From assembly GCA_036620675.1 (NCBI GenBank), contig JAZHEE010000043.1: a stretch of 32,878 bases of DNA. One strand, 5' to 3'. The stretch comes from Jejubacter sp036620675. Lineage in GTDB: Bacteria; Pseudomonadota; Gammaproteobacteria; Enterobacterales; Enterobacteriaceae. The translations under genes and the position numbers were made by a program. Below the pieces are notes generated by a model. It did no database searches and was not told where the DNA came from. It worked only from the letters and a program-made list of their open reading frames with translations. Positions 1 to 8,156 of the stretch are shown here, in pieces; positions within the stretch are counted from its first letter, which is position 1, and each line of letters starts with the position of its first letter.

Positions 1-216
1 CAAAGTGAACGGAACAGCCCACTGCATCATCATATTCTGCCGCTTTTATTCTGAAACTGGGCGCCGGAGCCGCCTGTCACCCTCACCCCGGCCCTCTCCC
101 TGAAGGGAGAGAAAGTTTCCCGGCAGTGAACGGAACAGCCCACCGCATAGCCATATTCGCCGCTTTTATTCTGAAACCGGGCACCGGAGCCGCCTGTCAC
201 CCTCACCCCGGCCCGC
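1..216. repeat. Two tandem ~121-bp repeat units (left, inverted with respect to the right end)
   Basis: The motif GTGAACGGAACAGCCC occurs at 5-20 and again at 126-141, a period of 121 bp. Each unit continues with a CATATTC..CCGCTTTTATTCTGAAA stretch, a GCCGCCTGTCACCC stretch and a CCTCACCCCGGCCC tail. The first unit carries a strong hairpin (CTCTCCCT/AGGGAGAG, about 93-112); the second stops inside the CCCGGCCC tail near 216, 35 bp from the end of the transporter gene. The same family lies in reverse orientation at 32593-32816. Short reading frames inside it are repeat-derived and are not called as genes. The repeat probably continues left of base 1. Confidence 0.85.
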
Positions 217-250
217 CCTGCGATGATGAGAAGAAGATTAGCTTCCCCAC

Positions 251-1684
251 TCACACCAGAATATGAAACAGCACTGCAAACAGAACAATATTCGCCAGCA
301 CAATGGCCCAACCGTTATACAGCATATATTTCAGATGGGTGGACTGCGCCAGCCCCATCTGGCCAAACATATCCGAGGACGGAAACGGCCCAAACCAGTC
401 CACCTGACTCGACGCCAGCAGCACGGCAGTGGTTCCCTGGGGCGGTACCCCGGCGGCCATCAGCATCGGGCCGAAGATCTTATGGGTAAAGGTCATCTGT
501 GCTACTGCGGCACCAGGAACGTGGCCGATAATATTAAAGGCAAAAATAAAGAAGCACAGCCAGGCCGGGGATATGCCCTCCAGCAGTGGCTGGGTGTAGC
601 TCAACAGCCCCTGGTAAGCGTTCAGGCTATCCATCAGTTCCAGTATCGGGTTATACAGCCAGTACAGAAGAAACATCCATACCAACCGCCCGCAGCCGTG
701 ATAGAGCGCCTGTAAAATCGCGGATGGCCCCAGCCCCCCCACCAGCCCGGTGATTAACGCCACCAGCAGCATAACGATAATCGCGAAGCTGAAGCCCGCC
801 TGAATCACCACGCCAACAACCGCCATCACGATAATAGTGGCGGCAAAGGCCAGAGCACTCAGGCGACTGCGCCGCTGCCGGGCCGGACTCTGTGCGCTCC
901 CCTTGCTGATGGAAAGAGAGACCTCGTAACGCATTTTGCCTGCGGTCATCTTTTGAATTCGCCCCGCCATCAACCAACCTGTCAGCAGCGTCACAGCGCT
1001 CATCGGTAACCCCACACAGAGCAGATATTCGGGATAGCTCAACCCGCCCAGCTTAAGGATAGTCACAGTGCTCGGGGTAAAAGGGCCGGTAAACAGTCCC
1101 ACCGAACCAGCGGTCATCATCAACGCAGCTACCGTCGGCGGCGTCAGGCCCACAGCCGCCGCGACCGGAATAATTACCGCCACAATAATGGCGTTACCGC
1201 CAGCCATGGTGCCCAGCGCGCCGCAGATCAGCACCGACGACGCCATAATGCCAAGCTTAACCCGGGTCTGGCTCGAAAGACCTATCCGGTGCACCACAAA
1301 CTTCACCAGCTCCACCGCAGCACCGGTTCGGGTCGCCACCTCCCCCACTCCGGCACCGAGCATAATAATAAGCCCCACGGTGGCGATAAAAGAGCCGGTG
1401 GACTTCGCCAGCATAGCCCCCATTTCTGGCAGGCCAGTGGAAGTCATTATCATGGCGATCGCTATCGACGAGATCACCGCCAGCACGATATCCATTCCCG
1501 CCAGGCTCAGCAGCGCCAGGGCGACAATGGGGGTAAATCCCAGCAGCCCCAGCTCATGGCCAGGGTGGGCCCGACACCAGATGGCGGTCACAACAAACAG
1601 CGTCAGCAACAAACCGGTAATGATATTTTTGCGGGTGATATTACGCCCGGCTGGTGGGCTGCCAGGAAGCGTTGAGTCACTCAT
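251..1684 (-). CDS. Ion-transporter-superfamily permease (NhaC/GntP/DcuC-like), substrate unknown
   Basis: A 477-residue polytopic inner-membrane protein. The N-terminus (MSDSTLPGSPPAGRNITRKN) is short and hydrophilic, followed by about eleven to twelve hydrophobic segments, with a charged cytoplasmic loop around residues 245-275 (many Arg/Lys/Ser) separating two halves. Glycine-rich re-entrant-type stretches such as GALGTMAGGNAIIV, and a second GHVPGAAVAQMTF in the C-terminal half, fit secondary carriers of the ion-transporter superfamily (organic anion or amino acid with proton or sodium). I cannot name the substrate. The start is supported by AAGGAA seven bases upstream. It diverges from the LysR gene at 1919, and the amino acid oxidising dadA-like/ridA genes lie beyond, so import of an amino acid or its keto acid is a reasonable inference. 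Confidence 0.8.
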   Translation of the reverse strand: MSDSTLPGSPPAGRNITRKNIITGLLLTLFVVTAIWCRAHPGHELGLLGFTPIVALALLSLAGMDIVLAVISSIAIAMIMTSTGLPEMGAMLAKSTGSFIATVGLIIMLGAGVGEVATRTGAAVELVKFVVHRIGLSSQTRVKLGIMASSVLICGALGTMAGGNAIIVAVIIPVAAAVGLTPPTVAALMMTAGSVGLFTGPFTPSTVTILKLGGLSYPEYLLCVGLPMSAVTLLTGWLMAGRIQKMTAGKMRYEVSLSISKGSAQSPARQRRSRLSALAFAATIIVMAVVGVVIQAGFSFAIIVMLLVALITGLVGGLGPSAILQALYHGCGRLVWMFLLYWLYNPILELMDSLNAYQGLLSYTQPLLEGISPAWLCFFIFAFNIIGHVPGAAVAQMTFTHKIFGPMLMAAGVPPQGTTAVLLASSQVDWFGPFPSSDMFGQMGLAQSTHLKYMLYNGWAIVLANIVLFAVLFHILV

Positions 1685-1918
1685 AAGGTTCCTTAAATGC
1701 CAAATTAAAACCAGCTCAGAACTTATCTTCCCTCGTTATCGTTATGGGTGAGGAGAATGGGTACAGCGGGTAGCGTTCTGAGAATCATGGACGCCGCCTG
1801 AGCAGCAACTCAGCAGTAAAAGTAAACATCTTGCTGATTGGTTATTAAACTTATGTTAATTTTTAAGCCACCAAAAATGATTTTTTGTCTGCCGCCTATA
1901 ACCCAGAGTTAACTCCTG
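1685..1918. promoter_or_regulatory. Divergent promoter region, permease / LysR
   Basis: This 234-bp gap separates the minus-strand permease from the plus-strand LysR gene, the usual place for a LysR operator. It holds an imperfectly LysR-like inverted repeat CTGAG-N6-CTCAG at 1798-1813 and an AT-rich stretch at about 1840-1865 (TTAAACTTATGTTAA) that could carry a -10 element. I cannot assign start sites. The operator call is inference from layout. Confidence 0.4.
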
Positions 1919-2824
1919 ATGAAGCTGCGCCACCTGGAAATCTTCTACGCCGTGATGACCTGCGGTTCCCTTTCACGGGCGGCGGAATCGCTGAATATTT
2001 CCCAGCCCGCCGCCAGTAAGGCCCTGAAAAGTGCCGAACAAAAACTGGGCTTCCCGCTGTTTCAGCGGGTGCGCGGCAAGCTGCTGCCCAGTAGCGAAGC
2101 GCTGACGCTGTTCGAAAAGGCCCAAACGGTCTACCAGGATCTGGATAACCTGCGGTTACTGGCAGACAATCTGGCCCGGGATCCGCGGGCCAAAATCGCG
2201 CTGGGTTGCCTGCCAAGTCTGGGCCTGAGCCTGGTGCCAGGAATCGTCACCGACTTCTACCAGCAGAACACCAATCTGGTGATGACGCTGAGTACCGACC
2301 ATACTGAGACGCTTGTCAAAAAACTGGATCTGCGTGAGATCGATCTGGCGCTCACTTTTCAGCCTATCCAGCAGAGCGATATCACCGCTACCGCCATTGC
2401 CCGCACGCCGCTGGTGTACATTGACAGGGACTATCGCCAGGGAACGGTCACTATTGAAGAGATCGACCAGCAACGCTGGATCTATCCCGGCGCCCATTCG
2501 CTTTCGGCCGCCATTGCCGCCCGCCGCAACTTTGCCACCACCCGCCTGAACGTGCAGACCTACTACATGGCCACCGAATTTGTGAAGCGCGGCATGGGAT
2601 GCAGCATTACCGATATCTTTTCCGCCCGTCACAACCTGGCGCCGCAAATGATCCACCCCATTACCCCGCCGCTGATGATTAACCTGTGCCTGCTGCGCCG
2701 GACAGATGTCTCCCTGAGCCCGATGGTCCAAAAATTTGTCGACTTTCTCTGCCAGCGGCTGCGCGATCAGTTGCAGGAAATTAACCTGGAGTTATACCCC
2801 GAAAATAAAAATTCAATTGCGTAA
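1919..2824 (+). CDS. LysR-type transcriptional regulator
   Basis: A 301-residue protein of normal LysR length. The N-terminal winged helix-turn-helix covers roughly residues 3-60 (LEIFYAVMTCGSLSRAAESL, then ISQPAASKALKSAEQKLG), the diagnostic LysR pattern. The remainder is a type 2 periplasmic-binding-protein-like effector domain (about 90-290). It reads divergently from the permease at 251-1684, and the dadA-like gene begins 54 bp downstream in the same direction, so it probably controls one or both, with the amino acid or its product as effector (inference). The ATG at 1919 has no strong Shine-Dalgarno sequence; it is chosen because the domain begins immediately. Confidence 0.9.
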   Translation: MKLRHLEIFYAVMTCGSLSRAAESLNISQPAASKALKSAEQKLGFPLFQRVRGKLLPSSEALTLFEKAQTVYQDLDNLRLLADNLARDPRAKIALGCLPSLGLSLVPGIVTDFYQQNTNLVMTLSTDHTETLVKKLDLREIDLALTFQPIQQSDITATAIARTPLVYIDRDYRQGTVTIEEIDQQRWIYPGAHSLSAAIAARRNFATTRLNVQTYYMATEFVKRGMGCSITDIFSARHNLAPQMIHPITPPLMINLCLLRRTDVSLSPMVQKFVDFLCQRLRDQLQEINLELYPENKNSIA

Positions 2825-2878
2825 TACCGGTAAATGCTTTGACATAAATAACGCATTGATTAGCGGAAATGTCAGGTT

Positions 2879-4126
2879 ATGAATAAGCGTATTGTAGTGG
2901 TTGGCGGCGGCGTTATAGGGTTAGCGACGGCCTGGGCGTTAATTAAAAGCGGGTATCAGGTTCAGTTGCTGGAGCGTAACGCCCTACCCGCTCGGGCAAC
3001 CAGCTTCGCCAATGGTGGCCAGCTCAGCTATCGCTATGTGGCCCCCCTTGCCGACCGCGGCGTGCCATTACAGGGCATAAAATGGATGGGCAAAGTCGAC
3101 TCGCCGCTTAATCTGCGCCTGAGAATGTCATCCGAGCAGTGGTGCTGGCTACTGCAATTTCTGCGGGCCTGCCGTCGTCAGACGAATAAAATCAACGGCG
3201 CCCATATATTGCGCCTGGCGCTACTCAGCCGCCAGATAATACAGGAGTGGCGCGATGAGGATAATCTGGCGGACTTCGACTGGCGGCGCTCGGGAAAATT
3301 AATTATTCACCGCCATGATGATTCCCTGAATAAAGCGGTTCAGGGTATCGATCCTCAGTTTCAGCAGCATCTTAGTCGTGATGACTGTATTCAACTGGAG
3401 CCAGCCCTGACCCATATTGGCAAACAAATTCGCGGGGGTATCTATTCACCGGAAGATGAAACCGCAGACTGTTATAAATTCTGCCTGGCACTACTCGAAA
3501 AGCTGACCCACAGCGCCAGCTTTACCCTGACCACCCGCTGCAAGGTACGGGGTATGAAACGCCTGGGGAATCGGATTCGCGCGCTGGAAACCAGCCTGGG
3601 TGATATCGACGGCGATGAGTTTGTGGTGGCGGCCGGAAACGGCAGCGGCCCGCTGCTGGGCAATGCAGGAATACGGGTGCCACTGTACGGGCTGAAGGGC
3701 TATAGCCTGACGCTCCCTTATCCGCAACGGCCCGGACTGGCTCCGGACGTAAGCGTGACCGACTACGGTCATAAGGTGGTCTACGCCCGCCTGGGCGACA
3801 GACTGCGTATCGCCGCGATGGTCGACATCGGTTACGATAGCGATGAAATCCGTCCGGAGCGCATCCAGGCGCTGAAACGCATTGTCGCCGCCAGTTTCCC
3901 CGAATTACCTGGGCTTGAGCAGGCCGAAACCTGGTCTGGTCTGCGCCCTTCCACACCAGCAGGCCCGCCGATGCTGGGGCGCGCCGGTTATCAAAATCTG
4001 TGGATGAATCTTGGTCAGGGCAGCCTGGGCTTTACGCTTGCCGCCGCAAGCGCGACTGTGCTTGGCTCGCTGATCCATGGCGAAGCGCCATCCATCTCTC
4101 TACAAGGTCTTACATGGGAGCCATAA
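2879..4126 (+). CDS. FAD-dependent amino acid dehydrogenase/oxidase, DadA-like (DAO family)
   Basis: A 415-residue flavoenzyme of the glycine oxidase / D-amino acid dehydrogenase family. Residues 5-31 form a classic Rossmann FAD site with GGGVIG at 9-14 and a Glu ending the second strand (QLLER). Near the C-terminus there is ETWSGLRPSTPAGPPMLG, typical of the family's second FAD contact, and LGQGSLGFTLAAASA, the usual closing helix. Expected reaction: oxidation of a D-amino acid (or another amino acid) to the imino acid, with electrons passed to the quinone pool at the membrane. It is a paralogue-type sequence rather than the housekeeping DadA of alanine catabolism as I remember it. The ridA gene follows after one base, which fits: RidA hydrolyses the imine product. 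Confidence 0.85.
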   Translation: MNKRIVVVGGGVIGLATAWALIKSGYQVQLLERNALPARATSFANGGQLSYRYVAPLADRGVPLQGIKWMGKVDSPLNLRLRMSSEQWCWLLQFLRACRRQTNKINGAHILRLALLSRQIIQEWRDEDNLADFDWRRSGKLIIHRHDDSLNKAVQGIDPQFQQHLSRDDCIQLEPALTHIGKQIRGGIYSPEDETADCYKFCLALLEKLTHSASFTLTTRCKVRGMKRLGNRIRALETSLGDIDGDEFVVAAGNGSGPLLGNAGIRVPLYGLKGYSLTLPYPQRPGLAPDVSVTDYGHKVVYARLGDRLRIAAMVDIGYDSDEIRPERIQALKRIVAASFPELPGLEQAETWSGLRPSTPAGPPMLGRAGYQNLWMNLGQGSLGFTLAAASATVLGSLIHGEAPSISLQGLTWEP

Positions 4127-4127
4127 C

Positions 4128-4481
4128 ATGAAAATCACCCGCAATAACCCCCAACCGCGACTTTCCGCCAGCGTCTGCTGGGGCGATCTGATTTTTCTGT
4201 CGGGCCAGACGCCGAAAAGTAGTGAACAAGATATCAGCCTGCAAACCCGGGAAGTGCTGGAGAAGATCGACAACCTGCTGAGCGAAGCAGGCAGCGATAA
4301 CCGTCATATTCTTTCCGCTCAGGTATGGCTGAAGGATATCTCCCGCGATTTCGCCGCCTTTAATGAAGCCTGGGTCGCCTGGCTACCGGAAGGCCACAGC
4401 CCGGCTCGGGCCGCAGTCCAGGCGGAAATGGCTCGCCCGGATATTCTGGTCGAAGTGATGATTACGGCGGTGAAGGCCTGA
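4128..4481 (+). CDS. RidA/YjgF/UK114-family 2-iminoacid deaminase
   Basis: A 117-residue protein of the RidA family. It shows the family's core: an early LSASVCWGDLIFLSGQTP stretch, a central helix with repeated Glu/Leu (REVLEKIDNLLSEAGSD), then VWLKDI and SPARAAVQAEMARPDILVEV, where the Arg in PARAAV is the conserved substrate-carboxylate contact. RidA proteins hydrolyse reactive imines or enamines to keto acids and ammonia. The ATG at 4128 is preceded by GGGAG (4116-4120) at seven bases and follows the dadA-like stop codon by one base, so the two are translationally coupled. An upstream in-frame start inside the dadA-like gene would add 17 residues lacking family similarity and is rejected. 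Confidence 0.92.
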   Translation: MKITRNNPQPRLSASVCWGDLIFLSGQTPKSSEQDISLQTREVLEKIDNLLSEAGSDNRHILSAQVWLKDISRDFAAFNEAWVAWLPEGHSPARAAVQAEMARPDILVEVMITAVKA

Positions 4482-4493
4482 TTTCACCCTAAG

Positions 4494-4531
4494 CCCCCTC
4501 CCGATTGGAAGGGAGAGGGGCGCCCTTCTTT
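4494..4531 (+). terminator. Stem-loop between convergent ridA and pqqU
   Basis: A GC-rich inverted repeat: CCCCCTCCC pairs with GGGAGAGGGG across a short loop, followed on the plus strand by CGCCCTTCTTTAT. It lies in the 51-bp gap between two converging genes. The T-tract is broken, so strength is uncertain. Its stem resembles the hairpin within the dispersed end repeats (CTCTCCCT..AGGGAGAG), so it may derive from that family. Confidence 0.5.
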
Positions 4532-4532
4532 A

Positions 4533-6653
4533 TCACTCAAAGCGATAACTTAACGTCATCCCTACGCCGTAGTTACGCCCGGGAGCCGGTTCAAAGTAGC
4601 GGCCTTTGCTCTCGTTAACGATAACCGAGCCGACATAGTCGCGATCGAACAGGTTATCGACCCGCCCCCAGACATCCAGCAGCCAGTTATCTTTCACGAA
4701 TTTATAGCCGGTATTCAGCCCTACGGTGGTGTAGCCCGGCGCCGAAGCCGTATTGGCATCGTTGGCCTGGATACGGCTCAGGTAACGCACTTCGCCACCC
4801 GCGTACCAGCCCTGCTCCGGCAGCCAGCCCAGCGAGGCGTAAAGGCTGTTGCGGGCGATTCCCGGCATTCGGTTGCCGCTTTTAATATTGGCGCCTGCAT
4901 CCTCACGGTAGGTGGCGTCCAGCAGCGTCCAGGCAAGCTTCGTGCGCCAGCTATCCATAAACTGCTGATCCCAGGCCAGCTCCACGCCACGGCGCCGGGT
5001 TTTGCCCGCGTTCTGATAGCTGGTACGTCCGTCCTTACTGCTGGCGACCACAATCTCATCGCTGGTATTGGTTTCAAACAGCGCGGCGCTAATCAGCCCG
5101 TTGCCCACCCGCATCTTACTGCCCACCTCTACCGTATTGCTGGTGGAAGGCTTCAGTTTAAAGTTCAGGGCGCTCTGGTCGTCGCTACGGTAAGACAGTT
5201 CGTTGATGGTCGGCGTTTCATAGCCGCGCCCAACGGAGGTATAAACATTCCAGGCGTCGGTCAGGGAGTACTTCAGCGCTGCGGCGGGCAGCCATTTATG
5301 ATAGCTGGCCTCGCCGCTGTCGTCGCCGTTGCCCGGCACCACGTAGTGGTCGTTAGAGTCGAACCAGATGGAGCTGTAACGCACCCCGACGTCCAGCGTC
5401 AACCGTTCGGTTAGCTGCCACGAGGTCTGTAAGTAGGGGTCGACGTTCCACATCAGGTTGCGCTCTTTGCGGCGCAAATCGCCCTTCTCCCCCAGGGTGT
5501 AGTGGCCGTTGCTGTAGATAAAGTTCTCATAGCCACGACGCTGCTCGGTCATGGTTTCATAATCGATACCGGCGGTGAAGGACACCGGCAGCGGCCCTTC
5601 GGTCATGCGGTGAGTCCAGCGGGTATCGATGCCCTGATAATGGCGGGTCAGATCGATAACGCCCCCGGCGTGCTGGCGGCTACCTTGCTGAACAAAATAC
5701 GGGATAGACTGATACTGCACGGTTTCGCGCATCCCGGCCCAGGCCGTCATACTGAAGTCATCATTATCGGTAACGGCACGCTGATAGCGCAGGCCGAGCT
5801 GGGACTGGCTGACAGTTTTACGGGTGTTGTACTGCTCGGCCCGCGGCGCCTGATGCGGATCGCTGCGCCACTCTTCCCGCGTCAGCCCACCCGGATCGTT
5901 GGCTTTAATATTGACGCTGTTAAAGGTCAGGGTCAGGCTGCTGCGATCGTCAATATTGACCCCCAGCTTCGCATTGGTCAGATCGCGATGAGCGCTGCTG
6001 CGATCGCGAAAGCCGTGGGTGGAAAAACGCGAAGTGGTGAGATCGTAGTTGAGATCGCCGGGCGCATCGCCCTCCCCCGTCGCGCCGCTCAGCCTGACGC
6101 CGCTGCGCCAGCTGCCATAGCTGCCATAATAGTTGCTGGTGGAAAGCGTGGTCGGCTGGCGACCACGCTCGGTGGTGATATTAATCACGCCGCCGGAGGC
6201 ATTGCCGTAAAGCGCGGAAAAAGGGCCGCGCAGCACTTCGATGCGATCCACCGAACTTAAATCCACGTTGGAGATCTGGCTCTGACCGTCTGGCATGGTG
6301 GAGGGAATACCGTCCTGGTAAATACGGATACCGCGCACCCCGAAGGTGGAACGGGAACCGAAACCACGCAGTGAAAGCTGGAGATCCTGGGCATAGTTCT
6401 GACGGTTCTGGATTTGTAATCCGGGCACGTCGCTCAGCCCTTCCGAGAGGTTGACCTGCGGCCTGGCCTGGCGCAGATCGTCGCCATAGTCGACGCTCAC
6501 CGCGCCCGGCGCCGTTAGCGGCGATAATCCATTATCCGGTGCCGCCGTCACCACCATGGTCTGTTCATTCTCCTGGTAGCCGTCGCCGCCAGCCGCCAGG
6601 ACGGCGGCAGCGGGAGTCAGCATCAGCGGCACGCCGACGAGTATTTTTTTCAT
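4533..6653 (-). CDS. pqqU: TonB-dependent PQQ receptor PqqU (YncD family)
   Basis: An outer-membrane beta-barrel receptor of about 706 residues. It has a signal peptide (MKKILVGVPLMLTPAAAVLA), a TonB-box-like stretch (QTMVV), a plug domain including RNYAQDLQLSLRGFGSRSTF and VLRGPFSALYGNASGGVINI, then a long barrel ending FEPAPGRNYGVGMTLSYRFE with terminal aromatic Phe. Many blocks match E. coli YncD/PqqU as I recall it. PqqU imports pyrroloquinoline quinone across the outer membrane using TonB energy. It lies 96 bp downstream of the PQQ-dependent glucose dehydrogenase on the same strand. I chose the ATG at 6653, which has GGA seven bases upstream and starts a clean signal peptide; an ATG at 6665 adds four residues but lacks a ribosome site. 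Confidence 0.9.
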   Translation of the reverse strand: MKKILVGVPLMLTPAAAVLAAGGDGYQENEQTMVVTAAPDNGLSPLTAPGAVSVDYGDDLRQARPQVNLSEGLSDVPGLQIQNRQNYAQDLQLSLRGFGSRSTFGVRGIRIYQDGIPSTMPDGQSQISNVDLSSVDRIEVLRGPFSALYGNASGGVINITTERGRQPTTLSTSNYYGSYGSWRSGVRLSGATGEGDAPGDLNYDLTTSRFSTHGFRDRSSAHRDLTNAKLGVNIDDRSSLTLTFNSVNIKANDPGGLTREEWRSDPHQAPRAEQYNTRKTVSQSQLGLRYQRAVTDNDDFSMTAWAGMRETVQYQSIPYFVQQGSRQHAGGVIDLTRHYQGIDTRWTHRMTEGPLPVSFTAGIDYETMTEQRRGYENFIYSNGHYTLGEKGDLRRKERNLMWNVDPYLQTSWQLTERLTLDVGVRYSSIWFDSNDHYVVPGNGDDSGEASYHKWLPAAALKYSLTDAWNVYTSVGRGYETPTINELSYRSDDQSALNFKLKPSTSNTVEVGSKMRVGNGLISAALFETNTSDEIVVASSKDGRTSYQNAGKTRRRGVELAWDQQFMDSWRTKLAWTLLDATYREDAGANIKSGNRMPGIARNSLYASLGWLPEQGWYAGGEVRYLSRIQANDANTASAPGYTTVGLNTGYKFVKDNWLLDVWGRVDNLFDRDYVGSVIVNESKGRYFEPAPGRNYGVGMTLSYRFE

Positions 6654-6707
6654 TCTGCTATCCATAATGCGAAAAGACGTCTAAAAAAGAAAATTATCAA
6701 TATTATT

Positions 6708-6727
6708 CGGGCGCCATACGGCGCCCG
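6708..6727 (-). other. Perfect stem-loop between gdhB and pqqU
   Basis: CGGGCGCC-ATAC-GGCGCCCG is an 8-bp perfect GC stem with a 4-nt loop in the short gap between the two genes. On the minus strand it is followed by AT-rich sequence but not by a proper T-run. It could be a partial terminator or an mRNA-stabilising element giving unequal expression of the enzyme and the receptor (inference). Confidence 0.6.
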
Positions 6728-6749
6728 TAGCGACAGATTACCTGCCGTT

Positions 6750-8156
6750 TTAGTTGCCTGTATAGTCAAACACCAGTATTTCGCCCGGATTGCTCAATTG
6801 CTTAGCCGGCTGGTTGTTCATATCCAGCGCATTGCCGCTGACATCGGTCGCAATATAGATCTTACGGGTATCCGGGCTGACCACCACGGTACGGTAGCGG
6901 TTAACGCTGCGGAAATACTTCGCCACATCGCCCTGCACTCCTTTTTCATCGGCATTCAGCGGCACCCGGTACAGCGCGCCGTTTTTCAGCGAGCTAATTA
7001 ACAGCGAGTTACGCCACTCTTTAATGACCCCATCTTTCGGATACCAGGTAACGCTGGCAGGTGCCATGGTCGGCCAGCACAGATATGCAAGCTTGCCGCA
7101 CTGTTCATCACGGAAGTTATAGTCGCTGCGTACGGTAAAGAAGGTTTTAATCGGCGGTTTAAAATTCGGCGCATTCCAGCTGGTCTCTTTTTCTACCGGT
7201 ACCCCTTTGGGAATATAGTTGGCGTCATAGGTAAGCGACGCGCAATCTTTCGCTTTCGAATAGTTGGCGTAAGCATAGCCCTGATCGTCGCGGAAACCCG
7301 CTACGTGAGGCCAACCGTAGTTACCGCCAGGCTCAAGGATATTGAGTTCATCATCCGAAGAAGGCCCCTGTTCGGTAGAAAAGAGGGTCTTACCGACAAA
7401 TACCAGTCCCTGCGGATTACGGTGACCGTAAGTAAACAGATGGCTACGAACGCCGTTGATCTCCGGGTTATCATCGGGAACAGAACCGTCAGTATTCAGG
7501 CGCAGCGTTTTACCGGCATAAGAGGCGTAATCCTTGTTATCCAGTTCGGCCTGAGTGGGCGTGCGCTGGGCCATATTCGGCTTGCAGAAGCTGGCCCCCT
7601 GGTTATGGCCCTGCTCGCCAATAGTGTAATACAGCTTGCCGTCCGGCCCGAAACGCAGGCGCCCGCCGTTATGGTCATGGCCCGCCGGGAATCCGGCCAG
7701 TACCGTGGTTTCATTGCCCAGAGTATGAGTTTTGGGGTCATATTCCAGACGGATGATTTTGGCGTGTTCCTCGCTGCCATCCATATAGGTATAGGCGGTA
7801 TAAACGTAATTATCACCGCCCTTTTTCATAAAGTTCGGCGACAGCGCCAGCCCCAGGAGCCCCTCATGCTGTGGCCCAACGTGTACCGCATCGATGGTGA
7901 TTGCGACCTGTTTATTCCCGGTTTTCGGATCGACGCGCGTAATCCGCTTCCCCTGGCGTTCAGTCACCCACAAATAGTTATCCGGCCCCCAGACCATATC
8001 CCATGGCGCATCCAGTCCGCTGGTCAGTATCGAGGATTTAAAAGGTGCGTTAACGTTGACGGGATGTGTTTTGATCTGCTGTGCCTGAACCGAAATAAAG
8101 GCCGCTGATGCCAGAGACAGCGCCAGAGCCAGCCCTGAAAGCTGAAACTTATTCAT
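6750..8156 (-). CDS. gdhB: Soluble periplasmic PQQ-dependent glucose (aldose) dehydrogenase, GdhB type
   Basis: A 468-residue secreted quinoprotein. The signal peptide is MNKFQLSGLALALSLASAAF with an Ala-rich cleavage region near residue 25. The six-bladed propeller matches the Acinetobacter soluble glucose dehydrogenase. Active-site residues are all present: catalytic His162 in DHNGGRL, Arg246-Asn247 in GHRNPQG, Lys391 in SSLKNG, and Arg420/Arg422 in VNRYRTV, corresponding to His144, Arg228, Asn229, Lys377, Arg406 and Arg408 of the mature Acinetobacter enzyme. It oxidises glucose and other aldoses to lactones in the periplasm. The start at 8156 has GGAGGA six bases upstream; a further-upstream start adding 39 residues is rejected because it would precede this signal peptide. 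The extra Cys pair at about 191 and 305 may form a disulfide. Confidence 0.92.
   Translation of the reverse strand: MNKFQLSGLALALSLASAAFISVQAQQIKTHPVNVNAPFKSSILTSGLDAPWDMVWGPDNYLWVTERQGKRITRVDPKTGNKQVAITIDAVHVGPQHEGLLGLALSPNFMKKGGDNYVYTAYTYMDGSEEHAKIIRLEYDPKTHTLGNETTVLAGFPAGHDHNGGRLRFGPDGKLYYTIGEQGHNQGASFCKPNMAQRTPTQAELDNKDYASYAGKTLRLNTDGSVPDDNPEINGVRSHLFTYGHRNPQGLVFVGKTLFSTEQGPSSDDELNILEPGGNYGWPHVAGFRDDQGYAYANYSKAKDCASLTYDANYIPKGVPVEKETSWNAPNFKPPIKTFFTVRSDYNFRDEQCGKLAYLCWPTMAPASVTWYPKDGVIKEWRNSLLISSLKNGALYRVPLNADEKGVQGDVAKYFRSVNRYRTVVVSPDTRKIYIATDVSGNALDMNNQPAKQLSNPGEILVFDYTGN

Noticed and set aside
30..311. A 93-codon minus-strand frame across the left repeat, and a similar plus-strand frame at 32509-32787
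   Set aside because: Both arise from the tandem repeat (GARFQNKSGRI / GARFQNKTGRI); repeat-derived peptides, not genes with independent support.
1068..1751. A 227-codon plus-strand frame opposite the permease
   Set aside because: Shadow frame; low-complexity Ala/Pro/Ile composition and no ribosome site.
4494..4531. A further copy of the end repeat
   Set aside because: Only the CCCTCCC/GGGAGAGGG hairpin is shared; the rest of the unit is absent.
5502..6260. A 252-codon plus-strand frame opposite pqqU
   Set aside because: Shadow of the clearly recognisable receptor; Ala/Ile-rich translation with no family resemblance.
7305..8108. A 267-codon plus-strand frame opposite gdhB
   Set aside because: Shadow of the quinoprotein gene, which has all its catalytic residues in frame on the other strand.
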